A DNA stretch of 64,000 nucleotides, from the NCBI RefSeq assembly GCF_030542105.1, contig NZ_JAUOFB010000004.1, forward strand, positions 62,001 through 126,000, written 5' to 3'. Positions within the stretch are counted from its first letter, which is position 1, and each line of letters starts with the position of its first letter. The notes below the pieces were generated by a model that did no database searches, was not told where the DNA came from, and worked only from the letters and a program-made list of their open reading frames with translations. The stretch comes from Hymenobacter sp. BT730. Its GTDB lineage: Bacteria > Bacteroidota > Bacteroidia > Cytophagales > Hymenobacteraceae. The position numbers and the translations under genes were made by a program. Shown here piece after piece: positions 53,070-61,745 of the stretch.

Positions 53070-54434
53070 TTACCGAATGGGCTTTGGCAGGGCCGGCAGG
53101 CTTTCGTGGCCTTCTGCATCCACGGATACTACGCCAAAAATGAAGTTATCCTTGCTGTGGGGCAGGTCGGCTTTGGTATCCGTTACGAAGAATTTTTGCT
53201 GCCACTGCGGCGCGCTGGTTTCGCGCATCAGTACATAGTAACCCGCTGGCCGCTCACCCAGTTTAGGAGCATCCCATTTCAGCTGGGTGCGGTTGGTGAG
53301 GTCGGCGGTGAGCACGCCTACGTTTTCCGGAGAGGCAGGCGCCAGGGCCAGACTGGCCAGAGTAGAGAGGTTGACGCCGGTATTTTTACGCAGATACTCG
53401 TAGTCCACGCCTTCGGGAGTGTCGCCGTAGGCACGGCCGTTTTCGGTGCGCAGGTCCTGGTGCTGGTGCGTGAAGTCCTCATTCATTTCCGTGAAGCGCA
53501 CAGCCGTGAAACCTAGCTGGTTGAACGGGGTATGGTCGCCGCCGCGCAGGAACCGGTCGGGGCGGTATTCCAGCACCACGTCGTGGTCGGGGAGGTATTG
53601 CTTGGCTACAGTTTGAGCATAGCGGGCCAGCCCGCGGGACGGAGAGTCGTTTTCATTGCTGAGCGTGCGGCGCAGTTTGGCCTGCTCGGGCGTCTCATTA
53701 GCCGGCACCCCCTCGCTGAATACGCGCAAATGGGTAGCATCCTTGATTTCCGGGTCGTGGCCGGTAGAGTTGCCCACAATGTCATTGTTGAGCATGGCAA
53801 TCAGATTCCAGCCTTCTTTTTTGGCGCGCTCGGCCAGGTGCGTAGAGCCATAAAGGCCCTGCTCTTCGCCCTGCACCGCTACAAACACAATAGTACAGGG
53901 GAATTTCTGCTTTGACATCACCCGGGCCAGCTCCATCACGGCCACGGTGCCGGAACCGTCATCATTGGCGCCGGGCGCATCGGCCGTGGCATTCATTACA
54001 TCTGACACCCGGGAATCAATATGCCCGCTCACTATCAGCACGCGCGAATCGGTAGGGTCGGTGCCGGGAAGAGTGGCCATAACGTTGGCCATCAATACTG
54101 GGCGGCTGATGCGGCGGCCATCAGGCTTAATGGTGAAGGTGTCCTGCGTTACCTGCAGGCGGCCCCCACTGGCTTTGCTATACTTCCGTAACTCGTCTTC
54201 CACCCACCGGCGGGAAGCCCCAATACCGCGCTTTTTGCTTTTGGTATCAGACAGCGTATGGCGCGTGCCAAAGGATACCAGCTTGCGGATGTCCGCTTCC
54301 AGATTCTGGGCTGATATCTCACTCACCATTTTCTGAATGAGCGGATCAGGAGCGGTAACGGGAGTAGCAGTTTGGGCAGAGAGGGTGAGCGGCAATACAA
54401 AAGCAGCCGGCAGCAGTACGTGGAAGAGCTTCAT
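53070..54434 (-). CDS. M28 family zinc aminopeptidase with C-terminal beta domain
   Basis: 454 residues with a signal peptide (MKLFHVLLPAAFVLPLTLSAQ). The M28 ligands are all visible: SGHIDSR, PGANDDGSG, GEEQGLYGS (catalytic Glu and ligand), NNDIVGN and GGDHTPFNQLGF. The C-terminal 90 residues (about 360-454) look like a fibronectin-type III domain (TQLKWDAPKLGERPAGYYVLMR). No T9SS sorting domain. It should act in the periplasm or outside as an aminopeptidase on peptides. Confidence 0.92.
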   Translation of the reverse strand: MKLFHVLLPAAFVLPLTLSAQTATPVTAPDPLIQKMVSEISAQNLEADIRKLVSFGTRHTLSDTKSKKRGIGASRRWVEDELRKYSKASGGRLQVTQDTFTIKPDGRRISRPVLMANVMATLPGTDPTDSRVLIVSGHIDSRVSDVMNATADAPGANDDGSGTVAVMELARVMSKQKFPCTIVFVAVQGEEQGLYGSTHLAERAKKEGWNLIAMLNNDIVGNSTGHDPEIKDATHLRVFSEGVPANETPEQAKLRRTLSNENDSPSRGLARYAQTVAKQYLPDHDVVLEYRPDRFLRGGDHTPFNQLGFTAVRFTEMNEDFTHQHQDLRTENGRAYGDTPEGVDYEYLRKNTGVNLSTLASLALAPASPENVGVLTADLTNRTQLKWDAPKLGERPAGYYVLMRETSAPQWQQKFFVTDTKADLPHSKDNFIFGVVSVDAEGHESLPALPKPIR

Positions 54435-54484
54435 ACAGCAAGGTAAACGCTGAAGTTCGATGTTGCCACAGAAATTTCTGCCGA

Positions 54485-55657
54485 TTATTCTACCACTGAA
54501 ACCAACGCGCAGGCAGCATTGCCGCCAAAGCCCGCCGCATTTACCAAAACCCGACGCAGGCGAGTGGGGGTGGGCGTCTCATTTAGCCAGCTTGAAAAAG
54601 GCAAGGGCTCGGGCCGGAAGCGGCCTTCCAGCATCTGCAGGGCAAAGTCAAGGCTGAGCGCGCCGGATGCGCCTAAGGTGTGGCCCAGCAGCCATTTATT
54701 GGACGTGAAGGCCGGCACATGGGCGCCAAATACTTCCTGCACCGCCCGGCGCTCCGCGGCATCACCGGCCGCCGTGCCCGGACTGTGCAGCACAAGTAAG
54801 TCAATATCGGTGTTCCCGCATTCGGCCAGCGTCAGGGCCTGCCGCATAGCGTGTTGAAAGTGCTGCCCATCGGGGGTGAGGCCGGTTTTAGTGCCGGTGG
54901 CTTCAAAGCCAAAGCCCACGCTTTCTAATAATAAGTTGCCGGACTGCAGGTCCGTAACCGGCACGGCTTCCAGGGAAAATACGGCTGCCCCTTCTCCCAG
55001 AACAAAGGTAGAAGCGCCACCTGCGCCGGGGCGACAGGGATAATTAGCGGCCGGCAAGCCGGAGTAAATGCCCAGTGCCTGCATTTGAGCCAGCGTGAAA
55101 GGCGTGAGCGGAGCCTCGGTGCCGCCCGCTACAAAGCGGGGCACCATACCGGCCCGCAGCCATGCCATTGCATTGCCCAAGGCCTGCAGCGCCGTGCTGC
55201 ATGTACTGCTGTGGCTGATGGCACCGCCTGTAGCTCCCAGGCTATCAGCCACCCAACTGGCTACGTTGCCCAAGGTGGTAAGCGGGGAGGTAGGGGTTGG
55301 CGGTAGGCCCGTACGCAGAAATTCCGAGTGAAATGCTTCCAGCCGCTCCGTAGCCCCACGGGAAGAGCCCAAACTGACGGCAGTGGTTATCCCAGCCTCA
55401 CCAGACCAGCCAGCTGTGGCCACGGCCTCCTGGGCCGCCAGCAAAGCCAGCAACACGCTACGGTCTAGGGTACGGTAGGCGGGGCGGCTGCGCCGGAGTT
55501 CTAGCAGAGCCGTTTCGGCTTTATCCGGCAGCAAGGCCACGGGCAGGCCAGAGGCGAAATCCTGCAGAAAAGCAGGTTGAGGGAAGGTTGCCAGCGCCTG
55601 TGTGCCCAATGCCGAAACGCGGCCCCGCCCCCGAATAACGATGCGCGTATCAGTCAT
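54485..55657 (-). CDS. FabF-like beta-ketoacyl synthase in the biotin operon
   Basis: 390 residues with the full condensing-enzyme set: Cys153 in STCSTAL, His291 in HSPGTAAGD, Lys321 and His326 in KWLLGHTLGASG. It is therefore an active-looking Cys-His-His ketosynthase, not a KAS III or BioZ. It starts inside the last codons of bioA (8-base overlap), which indicates translational coupling and a job in biotin synthesis. A role in building the pimeloyl chain is plausible because no bioC or bioH is here. It is shorter and more divergent than housekeeping FabF (for example HSPGT replaces HGTGT). Confidence 0.85.
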   Translation of the reverse strand: MTDTRIVIRGRGRVSALGTQALATFPQPAFLQDFASGLPVALLPDKAETALLELRRSRPAYRTLDRSVLLALLAAQEAVATAGWSGEAGITTAVSLGSSRGATERLEAFHSEFLRTGLPPTPTSPLTTLGNVASWVADSLGATGGAISHSSTCSTALQALGNAMAWLRAGMVPRFVAGGTEAPLTPFTLAQMQALGIYSGLPAANYPCRPGAGGASTFVLGEGAAVFSLEAVPVTDLQSGNLLLESVGFGFEATGTKTGLTPDGQHFQHAMRQALTLAECGNTDIDLLVLHSPGTAAGDAAERRAVQEVFGAHVPAFTSNKWLLGHTLGASGALSLDFALQMLEGRFRPEPLPFSSWLNETPTPTRLRRVLVNAAGFGGNAACALVSVVE

Positions 55658-56972
55658 GCAGATATTCGGGCAGGTTGGCGGCCGGAATATGGTTCAAGAC
55701 CAGCTCGCGTATGCGGCGCAGTACAGTATAGAGCAGCCCTAACTCCTCATTCGTAGTGCAATATGGCGGCAGCAGGTACACTACATTGCCCAGGGGGCGC
55801 AGCACTACATGGCTGTCGATGGCCAGCTGATAAAATGTGTCGCGGAGGCGGCTAAAGTAGCTGGTGCCCTCGCCCGGGTCGTACTCCACAGCCAGAATGG
55901 TGCCCCGGTGACGTACCTGACGGATGCCGGGCTGGTTTTCGATTTCCTGCCGGAAGGCAGCGTGGGCAGATTCAATCCGCTGACGCTGGGAAGTACATTC
56001 CTCACTACGGGTTAGCTCCAGGCTGGCCAGGGCCGCGGCACAGGCTACGGGGTTGGCCGTGTAAGAATGCCCATGGAACAGGGCCTTCATCTTGTCGTCG
56101 CTGAGGAAAGCCGTATAAATGGGCGCGGCGCAGGTGGTCAGGCCCATAGCCAGGGTGCCGCCGGTAAGACCCTTGGAAAAACACATGATGTCGGGCTTTT
56201 CCGTGAGCAGCTCGCTGGCGAACAGCGGCCCGGTACGGCCGAAACCCGTCATCACTTCATCGGCAATACACAGCACGCCCTGCTGGTGACAGCGGCGCAG
56301 CATCTTACTCAGTACCTCCGGCGAATACATAACCATGCCCGCCGTGCCCAGTACCAGCGGCTCGAATATGAACCCGGCTACGTCCGGGCGCTTCAGTACG
56401 GCATCCAGTTGGCTGAGAACAACATCTTCCTGGCCCGGTACCGGTACATCAATAAACTCTACATCGAAGAGAAGAGGCCAGAACGGCTGCGTAAAGGCCC
56501 CGCGGCTGCTCACTGCCATAGCCCCAAACGTGTCGCCATGGTAAGAGTCGCGGAAGCAGAGGAAAGTGCGCCGCTCCGGCTGCCCGTGGTTATGGAAATA
56601 TTGCAGCACCATTTTCAGGGCTACTTCCACGGCCGTGGAGCCATTATCGGAATAGAAAACCCGGGCCTGATTTTGGGGCAGAAGCTCCAGCAACTGCTCC
56701 GCCAGCTCTACGGCAGTAGGGTGCGTGAAGCCCGCAAACAGCACGTGTTCCAGGGTGCTGAGCTGCTCACTCACGCGCCGGGCAATGTGCGGGTGGGCGT
56801 GGCCGTGCAGGTTTACCCACCAGGAGGAAATGCCGTCCAGGTAGCGCGTGCCATCTTCCGCAATCAGCCAGGAAGCCTCCCCGCGTACGATGGGTACGGG
56901 CAGGGGGGCCGTCTGCATTTGGGTATAAGGGTGCCACAATACGGCGTGGTCCCGGTCGGCAAGTGTAGGCAT
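55650..56972 (-). CDS. bioA: Adenosylmethionine-8-amino-7-oxononanoate aminotransferase
   Basis: 440 residues. It opens ADRDHAVLWHPYTQM; the active site contains WWVNLHGHAHP, SDNGSTAVEVALK, ADEVMTGFGRTG with Asp238, and Lys267 in CFSKGLTGG. It is a PLP-dependent fold-type I enzyme that uses S-adenosylmethionine as amino donor to make 7,8-diaminopelargonate. It follows bioD by 60 bases and overlaps the ketosynthase gene. Confidence 0.96.
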   Translation of the reverse strand: MPTLADRDHAVLWHPYTQMQTAPLPVPIVRGEASWLIAEDGTRYLDGISSWWVNLHGHAHPHIARRVSEQLSTLEHVLFAGFTHPTAVELAEQLLELLPQNQARVFYSDNGSTAVEVALKMVLQYFHNHGQPERRTFLCFRDSYHGDTFGAMAVSSRGAFTQPFWPLLFDVEFIDVPVPGQEDVVLSQLDAVLKRPDVAGFIFEPLVLGTAGMVMYSPEVLSKMLRRCHQQGVLCIADEVMTGFGRTGPLFASELLTEKPDIMCFSKGLTGGTLAMGLTTCAAPIYTAFLSDDKMKALFHGHSYTANPVACAAALASLELTRSEECTSQRQRIESAHAAFRQEIENQPGIRQVRHRGTILAVEYDPGEGTSYFSRLRDTFYQLAIDSHVVLRPLGNVVYLLPPYCTTNEELGLLYTVLRRIRELVLNHIPAANLPEYLHD

Positions 56973-57032
56973 GAGCAGTAAACAGGGAAGGTGGCAAAGG
57001 TAAGTCAGCCGAGGCTGCCCGCCCGCATTTTG

Positions 57033-57665
57033 CTAGGGCCTCGCCTCCTCCGCAAACCACTGGCGAAAATCTGCCGCATACCGGCTCACCATAGCTGCAT
57101 CAATAACTGGTTCTGGCAGAATGCGGGGCATCACGGGCACCCCTGTATGGCACTGGATAAACTCCTCGGTAGTAGCGTTAGGCTCGCCATTAAAAATAAG
57201 GCCGCGCACCCGCACGCCCCGCAGCTGTAGCGCCTCCAGCGTGAGCAGGGTGTGGTTGATACTACCCAGGTAATTCCGCGAAACTACTACCGCTTCCAGA
57301 CCAAACTGCTGCAGCAAATCCACCATCAAAAAACCTGGTGCCAGGGGCACCAGCAAACCGCCCGCGCCTTCTACCAGCAAATGGTTGGTAGTAGCGGGTA
57401 GTTGAAAATCGTCTGGCTTTAAGTTGATATTCTCCGCCGCTGCGGCCGCGTGAGGTGACGCCGGCATTTGCAACCGGAACTGCTCAGGCCAGAACGTACT
57501 CACCGGGTTTTGCACGAGGCGGCGTACGGTGCCGGTGTCCGTTGATGGCTCCAACCCGGCCTGTACTGGCTTCCAGTAATCAGCCTGCAGGGCCTCGGTT
57601 AGAATGGCGGAGGCAACCGTTTTGCCGACATCGGTACCAATGCCAGTAATGAAAAGACGTTCCAA
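57033..57665 (-). CDS. bioD: Dethiobiotin synthetase
   Basis: 210 residues. The start is TTG 57665 (MERLFITGIGTDVGKTVAS), with the BioD P-loop GIGTDVGKT (residues 8-16). VEGAGGLLVPL and the Mg-binding glutamate are present. It carboxylates diaminopelargonate to dethiobiotin using ATP and CO2. It lies 41 bases after bioF and 60 before bioA in the same operon. Confidence 0.94.
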   Translation of the reverse strand: MERLFITGIGTDVGKTVASAILTEALQADYWKPVQAGLEPSTDTGTVRRLVQNPVSTFWPEQFRLQMPASPHAAAAAENINLKPDDFQLPATTNHLLVEGAGGLLVPLAPGFLMVDLLQQFGLEAVVVSRNYLGSINHTLLTLEALQLRGVRVRGLIFNGEPNATTEEFIQCHTGVPVMPRILPEPVIDAAMVSRYAADFRQWFAEEARP

Positions 57666-57706
57666 AGTGAGGGATGAAAGCGTGAGTTATTCCAGGATGA
57701 CCAGTT

Positions 57707-58843
57707 TTAGTTCTTACTCAGTACGCTGGCCAAGTCGTCAATTTCGGCCTCTGTGTTGTAGGAATGCACAATGATCCGCAGCCGCTCAGTGCCTGCAGGT
57801 ACGGTAGGAGCCACAATCGGCCGCACATCAAAGCCAGCTTGTTGGGCTGCGGTAGCTATGGCCCGTACTTTTTGGGGGCCGGGGTTCTCCGTAAAAAAGA
57901 CCGGATGAATAATGTGGCTTGCCAACGGTACCTGGAGCCCGGGCACTGTATTTAGAGTGGCCTTCAAATAATCAGAAAGCGTAAATAGCTGCTGCCGCTC
58001 AGCCACCAGCGTAGGCAGTACCGCATATGCTGCCAAAAGAGCTGTGATGGTAAGTGGTGGCAGAGCAGTAGTGTAGATAAAGGGCCGACTGAAATTCAGT
58101 AGATAGTCGCGTAGTACCGTAGAGCCGGCAATAGCGGCGCCTTGACAACCCAGGGCTTTGCCGAAAGTGAGGATGCGGGCAAAAACCGCCTCTTCCAGGC
58201 CCAACTCCACCACCAGCCCTTCACCTTTTGGCCCGTAGAGGCCGTTGGTGTGTGCTTCATCTACAATCAGATAAATTCCTCGTTCCCGGCAAAAAGCGGC
58301 CAGCTCGGGGAGTGGGGCCATATCACCATCCATGGAGTATAATGCTTCCACCGCCACAAAAACAGCTCCGGTGGCCCGGGTAAGCTTCTTTTCCAGGTCG
58401 TGGAGGTCGTTGTGGCGGAAACTCCAGGCGGTGGCGAAGGAGCCGCGGATGCCGTCTTTGACGGACGCATGTGAGGCTTCGTCGTAGAGAATGGTGTCGC
58501 CGCGCCGGGGCACGGCGGTGAAGAACCCCAAATTAGCTGCATAGCCGGAGTTGAAAAGCAGTGCGGCCTGGGCATGGTGAAATTGGGCTAACTGCGCTTC
58601 CAGCTCTTGGGCCGCTGCTGAATTGCCCGTGAGCAAACGGGAACCAGTGCTACCCGCTGCAGCCGTTGCGGCCCGCTGCATCGCCAGACGCACGGCCGCA
58701 TGCCCACTCAACCCCAGATAATCATTGGAGCTGAAATCTATCAACCCGTCTGCCGCAAGGGTAAGGTGCCGGCGTGTGCCTTCGGCTTCGCGCTGGGCGA
58801 GCTGGGCTTCCAGACGCTGGTGGAGTGGAGAGGAAGTGAACAT
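57707..58843 (-). CDS. bioF: 8-amino-7-oxononanoate synthase
   Basis: 378 residues. PLP fold-type I (alpha-oxoamine synthase): SSNDYLGLSGH, DEASHASVKDG, VDEAHTNGLYG with Asp195, Lys229 in TFGKALGCQGA. It condenses pimeloyl-ACP/CoA with alanine, the first committed step of the pathway's ring-building part. It is the first gene of the tight bioF-bioD-bioA-ketosynthase run, downstream of a terminator after the esterase gene, so it may have its own promoter. Confidence 0.95.
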   Translation of the reverse strand: MFTSSPLHQRLEAQLAQREAEGTRRHLTLAADGLIDFSSNDYLGLSGHAAVRLAMQRAATAAAGSTGSRLLTGNSAAAQELEAQLAQFHHAQAALLFNSGYAANLGFFTAVPRRGDTILYDEASHASVKDGIRGSFATAWSFRHNDLHDLEKKLTRATGAVFVAVEALYSMDGDMAPLPELAAFCRERGIYLIVDEAHTNGLYGPKGEGLVVELGLEEAVFARILTFGKALGCQGAAIAGSTVLRDYLLNFSRPFIYTTALPPLTITALLAAYAVLPTLVAERQQLFTLSDYLKATLNTVPGLQVPLASHIIHPVFFTENPGPQKVRAIATAAQQAGFDVRPIVAPTVPAGTERLRIIVHSYNTEAEIDDLASVLSKN

Positions 58844-58870
58844 AGGTGAAGGCGCTTCAGTAGCGGAGCA

Positions 58871-58905
58871 ACAAAAAAGGACGGGAATGCCCAGTCCTTT
58901 TTTGT
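58871..58905. terminator. Terminator between the esterase gene and bioF
   Basis: ACAAAAAAGGAC pairs with GTCCTTTTTTGT; the inner GGG/CCC pairs with a bulged A. A and T runs at the ends suit the minus-strand esterase gene ending at 58942. Confidence 0.8.
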
Positions 58906-58941
58906 GGTAGAAATCATGTTGCTAGGCGGCAGCAGAGCAGA

Positions 58942-59823
58942 CTAATGCATCGTAACGGCATTGGCCTGGAGCACCTGATGAAGAAAGAGCACGTGGTAGG
59001 GCAGCGAGTTTTGCCAATATTCCCAGGTGTGGGCGCCCGGGCGCTCTGCATAGTCGTGTGGGGTGCCGTTGTACACCAGGCGCTGGTGCAGCTCGCGGTT
59101 GGACGTAATCAGGAAATCATCTACCCCACAGTCAATGATAAGCGGCAGGCCGTTAGCCTTCAGTTTATCCACCAGTGGCAGTACCATGTAATTGGCAAGA
59201 TAGGTTTCCGGAGAAGCTCCAACGGGGCCTAATATAGGCTCAAACCGGGCCGCAGTGTTTTTAGCGTCTTCCGGGTTTAGCTTCCATTTAGCGGTATTGA
59301 TGTCTACAGCCCCACTCATGCTACCGGCCGCACAAAATAAATCGGGGTGGCGCGCAGAGAGGTATAAGGCGCCATGTCCGCCCATAGACAGGCCAGTAAT
59401 TACCCGGCCTTTTCGGTCCCGTATGGTGCGGTAGGTCTGGTCTATTTTCTGAATGACTTCCTGGGTGATGTAGGTCTCAAACTGACTTTCCTTGTTGACG
59501 GGACTATCAATGTACCACCCAAATGTTTCGCCCTCGGGCATTACAATGATGAGGTTGTACTGATCGGCCAGGCGGTGCACCAATTGCTTATCGGGCGTTT
59601 TGGCCAGCCAGTCGGAAAAGTGGCCGTAGGCCCCGTGCAGCAGGTACAGCACCGGGAAACTGGCTTTTTTCTGCTTGGCGTAGGTGGCCGGTAATACTAC
59701 ATTGGCGCGATACGTCTTGTGCATCGCCGCACTCGGAATAGCCAGCGTATCCACTTTCGCTGCGAACGAAGTACCCGCACAGCTGAGTAGGAGTGCGAAA
59801 AGAAGAAGGCGAAGTTGGGTCAT
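58942..59823 (-). CDS. Exported esterase (alpha/beta hydrolase) in the biotin cluster
   Basis: 293 residues with a signal peptide (to about 22). Putative-esterase (esterase D-like) fold: YLLHGAYG (oxyanion region), nucleophile Ser146 in GLSMGGHGA, an acidic residue in CGVDDFL and a late HTWEYW. Closest in outline are S-formylglutathione hydrolase-like and trehalose mycolyltransferase-like esterases of Bacteroidota. It lies between bioB and bioF, but hairpins on both sides make co-transcription partial at best. BioH-type pimeloyl-ester hydrolysis would require cytoplasmic localisation, which the signal peptide argues against. Confidence 0.85.
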   Translation of the reverse strand: MTQLRLLLFALLLSCAGTSFAAKVDTLAIPSAAMHKTYRANVVLPATYAKQKKASFPVLYLLHGAYGHFSDWLAKTPDKQLVHRLADQYNLIIVMPEGETFGWYIDSPVNKESQFETYITQEVIQKIDQTYRTIRDRKGRVITGLSMGGHGALYLSARHPDLFCAAGSMSGAVDINTAKWKLNPEDAKNTAARFEPILGPVGASPETYLANYMVLPLVDKLKANGLPLIIDCGVDDFLITSNRELHQRLVYNGTPHDYAERPGAHTWEYWQNSLPYHVLFLHQVLQANAVTMH

Positions 59824-59881
59824 ACCTGATGTAGTGTTGTGTAGGCAAGCAAAGTGGCAGCAGCAGGCTCTAAGCTTTCAA

Positions 59882-59924
59882 TTAAGCCCGTCCTGCGAGC
59901 AAAGCCGAGCCAGAACGGGCTTAA
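59882..59924 (-). terminator. Hairpin after bioB
   Basis: TTAAGCCCGT pairs with ACGGGCTTAA (10 bases) around a 23-base loop, 29 bases beyond the bioB stop. On the minus strand it is followed by TTG-rich, not T-run, sequence. Confidence 0.5.
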
Positions 59925-59952
59925 GAGTGGGAGAAAAGTCTTCCGGTAAAAC

Positions 59953-60957
59953 CTACGCTTCTACCGAAGCCTCTTTGCCCAGCACCATAGCGCCTTCCGG
60001 CACATCCTTAAACGACTTGCGGGGCTTGAGGCCCAGCAGCGCGAACATCTGTTTGTCGGCGTCGAAATCGGGGTTGGGGGTAGTGAGGAGCTTTTCGCCG
60101 GAGAAGATGGAATTGGCACCGGCCAGGAAGCATAAAGCCTGCTCCGTAACGGGCATTTCCTGGCGGCCAGCCGAGAGGCGAACCATGGTATTCGGCATCA
60201 GAATGCGGGCCGTGGCAATCATGCGCAGCATTTCCCACACACTCACGCGGGGCTGGTCGGCCAGGGGCGTGCCTTCTACCGGCACCAGGGCATTCACCGG
60301 CACCGACTCTGGGTGAGAAGGTAGCGTGGCCAGCGTATGCAGCATGGCAATCCGGTCCTCGTCGGTTTCGCCCAAACCAATAATGCCGCCTGAGCACACC
60401 GAAATACCGGCTTTGCGCACGTGCTCCAGCGTATTCAGCCGGTCGTCGTAGGTTCGGGTAGTGATGATATCGTCGTAATGCTCGCGGCTGGTGTCCAGGT
60501 TGTGATTGTAGGCGTACAGGCCAGCCTGCTTCAGGCGCTCGGCCTGGTATTCATTCAGCATACCTAAGGTGCAGCACACTTCCAGGCCCAGGCCATTTAC
60601 CTGCTCCACCATGCCCAGAACCCGGTCAAAGTCGCGGTTGTCGCGGATTTCGCGCCATGCGGCGCCCATGCAGAAACGGGTGCTGCCGCTGTCTTTGGCG
60701 CGCTGTGCCGAGGCCAGTACTTCAGCATCGGGGAGAAGCTTGTGGGCTTGCACGCCGGTGTGGTAGCGGGCGGCCTGGGGGCAGTAGGCGCAGTCCTCGG
60801 GGCAGCCGCCGGTTTTCACGCTCAGCAGAGTGCAAACCTGTACTTCGCCGGTGGCTTGCGTTTGGGCATGAATAGCGGCAGCCTGGGTTACCAGCTCCAG
60901 AACAGGCTGGTTATAAATGGCTTTTACTTCGTCGAGAGTCCAGTCGGTACGGAGCAT
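59953..60957 (-). CDS. bioB: Biotin synthase
   Basis: 334 residues. Radical-SAM cysteines Cys52, Cys56 and Cys59 in [11 protein letters not shown], and the ligands of the second cluster in [30 protein letters not shown] and the arginine of VRLSAGR. It inserts sulfur into dethiobiotin. Upstream is an inverted repeat (61007-61042) overlapping a -7-like element, a twin of one before the pseudouridine synthase gene. Confidence 0.96.
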   Translation of the reverse strand: MLRTDWTLDEVKAIYNQPVLELVTQAAAIHAQTQATGEVQVCTLLSVKTGGCPEDCAYCPQAARYHTGVQAHKLLPDAEVLASAQRAKDSGSTRFCMGAAWREIRDNRDFDRVLGMVEQVNGLGLEVCCTLGMLNEYQAERLKQAGLYAYNHNLDTSREHYDDIITTRTYDDRLNTLEHVRKAGISVCSGGIIGLGETDEDRIAMLHTLATLPSHPESVPVNALVPVEGTPLADQPRVSVWEMLRMIATARILMPNTMVRLSAGRQEMPVTEQALCFLAGANSIFSGEKLLTTPNPDFDADKQMFALLGLKPRKSFKDVPEGAMVLGKEASVEA

Positions 60958-61006
60958 ACGGGGAAAGTAGGTTGGGTGGGTTGCGGATTGGAGGGCTGAA
61001 ACGGCA

Positions 61007-61042
61007 GCGGCCCGCCGGAGCTAAAGCTGCGCAGCGGGCCGC
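61007..61042 (-). promoter_or_regulatory. Inverted repeat upstream of bioB, twin of 62923-62958
   Basis: Nine-base perfect arms GCGGCCCGC/GCGGGCCGC around an 18-base loop that holds AGCTAAAGCT. It starts at the end of a TATCTTGC element. A 36-base relative lies before the pseudouridine synthase gene with related arms. Confidence 0.5.
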
Positions 61043-61048
61043 AAGATA
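61041..61048 (-). promoter_or_regulatory. -7-like element TATCTTGC for bioB
   Basis: Minus-strand TATCTTGC differs from TAnnTTTG near its 3' end. It lies 84 bases before the bioB ATG and touches the inverted repeat. Confidence 0.35.
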
Positions 61049-61130
61049 CGCGAGAAGCGGATTTTACTGTTAGTATGAGGCACGCGTCGGCATTAAATAC
61101 CCTGCATCGGGATATTTTCAGAATGTTGCT

Positions 61131-61655
61131 CTACTTAGGTCGCTCCAGCTGATACCAGTGGTGCGGTACGCCGTCCAGATCGAAGGTGTTCTGGAAACGC
61201 AGGCCAGCCTTTTGTAGCACCTGATTAGAGGCCAGGTTTTGAACGTCGGCAATGCCACATATCAGCGGCAGGCGCATGGTGTCGAAGCCGTACTGCACGG
61301 ATACCCGGGCCGTTTCGGTGGCATAGCCGTGGCCCCAGTAGCGGCGCAGGAATCGGTAGCCCAGATCATAATAGTTGATGCGGCCATTGGTGGGACCTAC
61401 CACTAGTTTTAGTCCCGACCAGCCCACAAAGTCACCGGTGGCTTTTTCCACCACAGCCCAGCGGCCAATTCCGTTATCGACGTACTGCTGCCGCACAAAG
61501 GCAATTTGCTCCTGGCTCTGCTCAAGAGTATGCACGGGCTTGTTGCCGAGGTAGCGGTGTACCTCAGGATCGGAGTCCATTTCGAACATGCCCGGCGCAT
61601 CGGCAGGCAGCAGCTCGCGCATCATCAGGCGGTCCGTTTCGACGAAGATTTTCAT
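61131..61655 (-). CDS. RimJ/RimL-type GNAT acetyltransferase
   Basis: 174 residues. It begins VETDRLMMRELLPADA; the acetyl-CoA site is in YRFLRRYWGHGYATETARV, followed by NLASNQVLQKAGL, typical of the RimJ/RimL (Acetyltransf_3) group. These acetylate ribosomal N-termini or small molecules; the acceptor here is unknown. Nothing links it to the biotin genes. Confidence 0.87.
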   Translation of the reverse strand: MKIFVETDRLMMRELLPADAPGMFEMDSDPEVHRYLGNKPVHTLEQSQEQIAFVRQQYVDNGIGRWAVVEKATGDFVGWSGLKLVVGPTNGRINYYDLGYRFLRRYWGHGYATETARVSVQYGFDTMRLPLICGIADVQNLASNQVLQKAGLRFQNTFDLDGVPHHWYQLERPK

Positions 61656-61745
61656 GGAAATGCACTGAAGAAGACCTTTCGGCTTCGCCCAGCTCAGCCT
61701 GATATTAACCTATTCTTCTCTTCCGACTGTAGCCGGTAGCATGCG

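Noticed and set aside
54485..55657. Calling the biotin-operon synthase BioZ.
   Set aside because: BioZ is a KAS III-type enzyme (Cys-His-Asn); this protein has the Cys-His-His/Lys pattern of the FabF group.
58942..59823. Calling the esterase BioH.
   Set aside because: It carries a Sec signal peptide, belongs to the esterase D-like group and is separated by hairpins from bioB and bioF.
61007..61042. Classical BirA biotin operator before bioB.
   Set aside because: The known operator arms (TTGTAAAC-type) are not present; the arms here are GC-rich, and a similar repeat precedes an unrelated gene.
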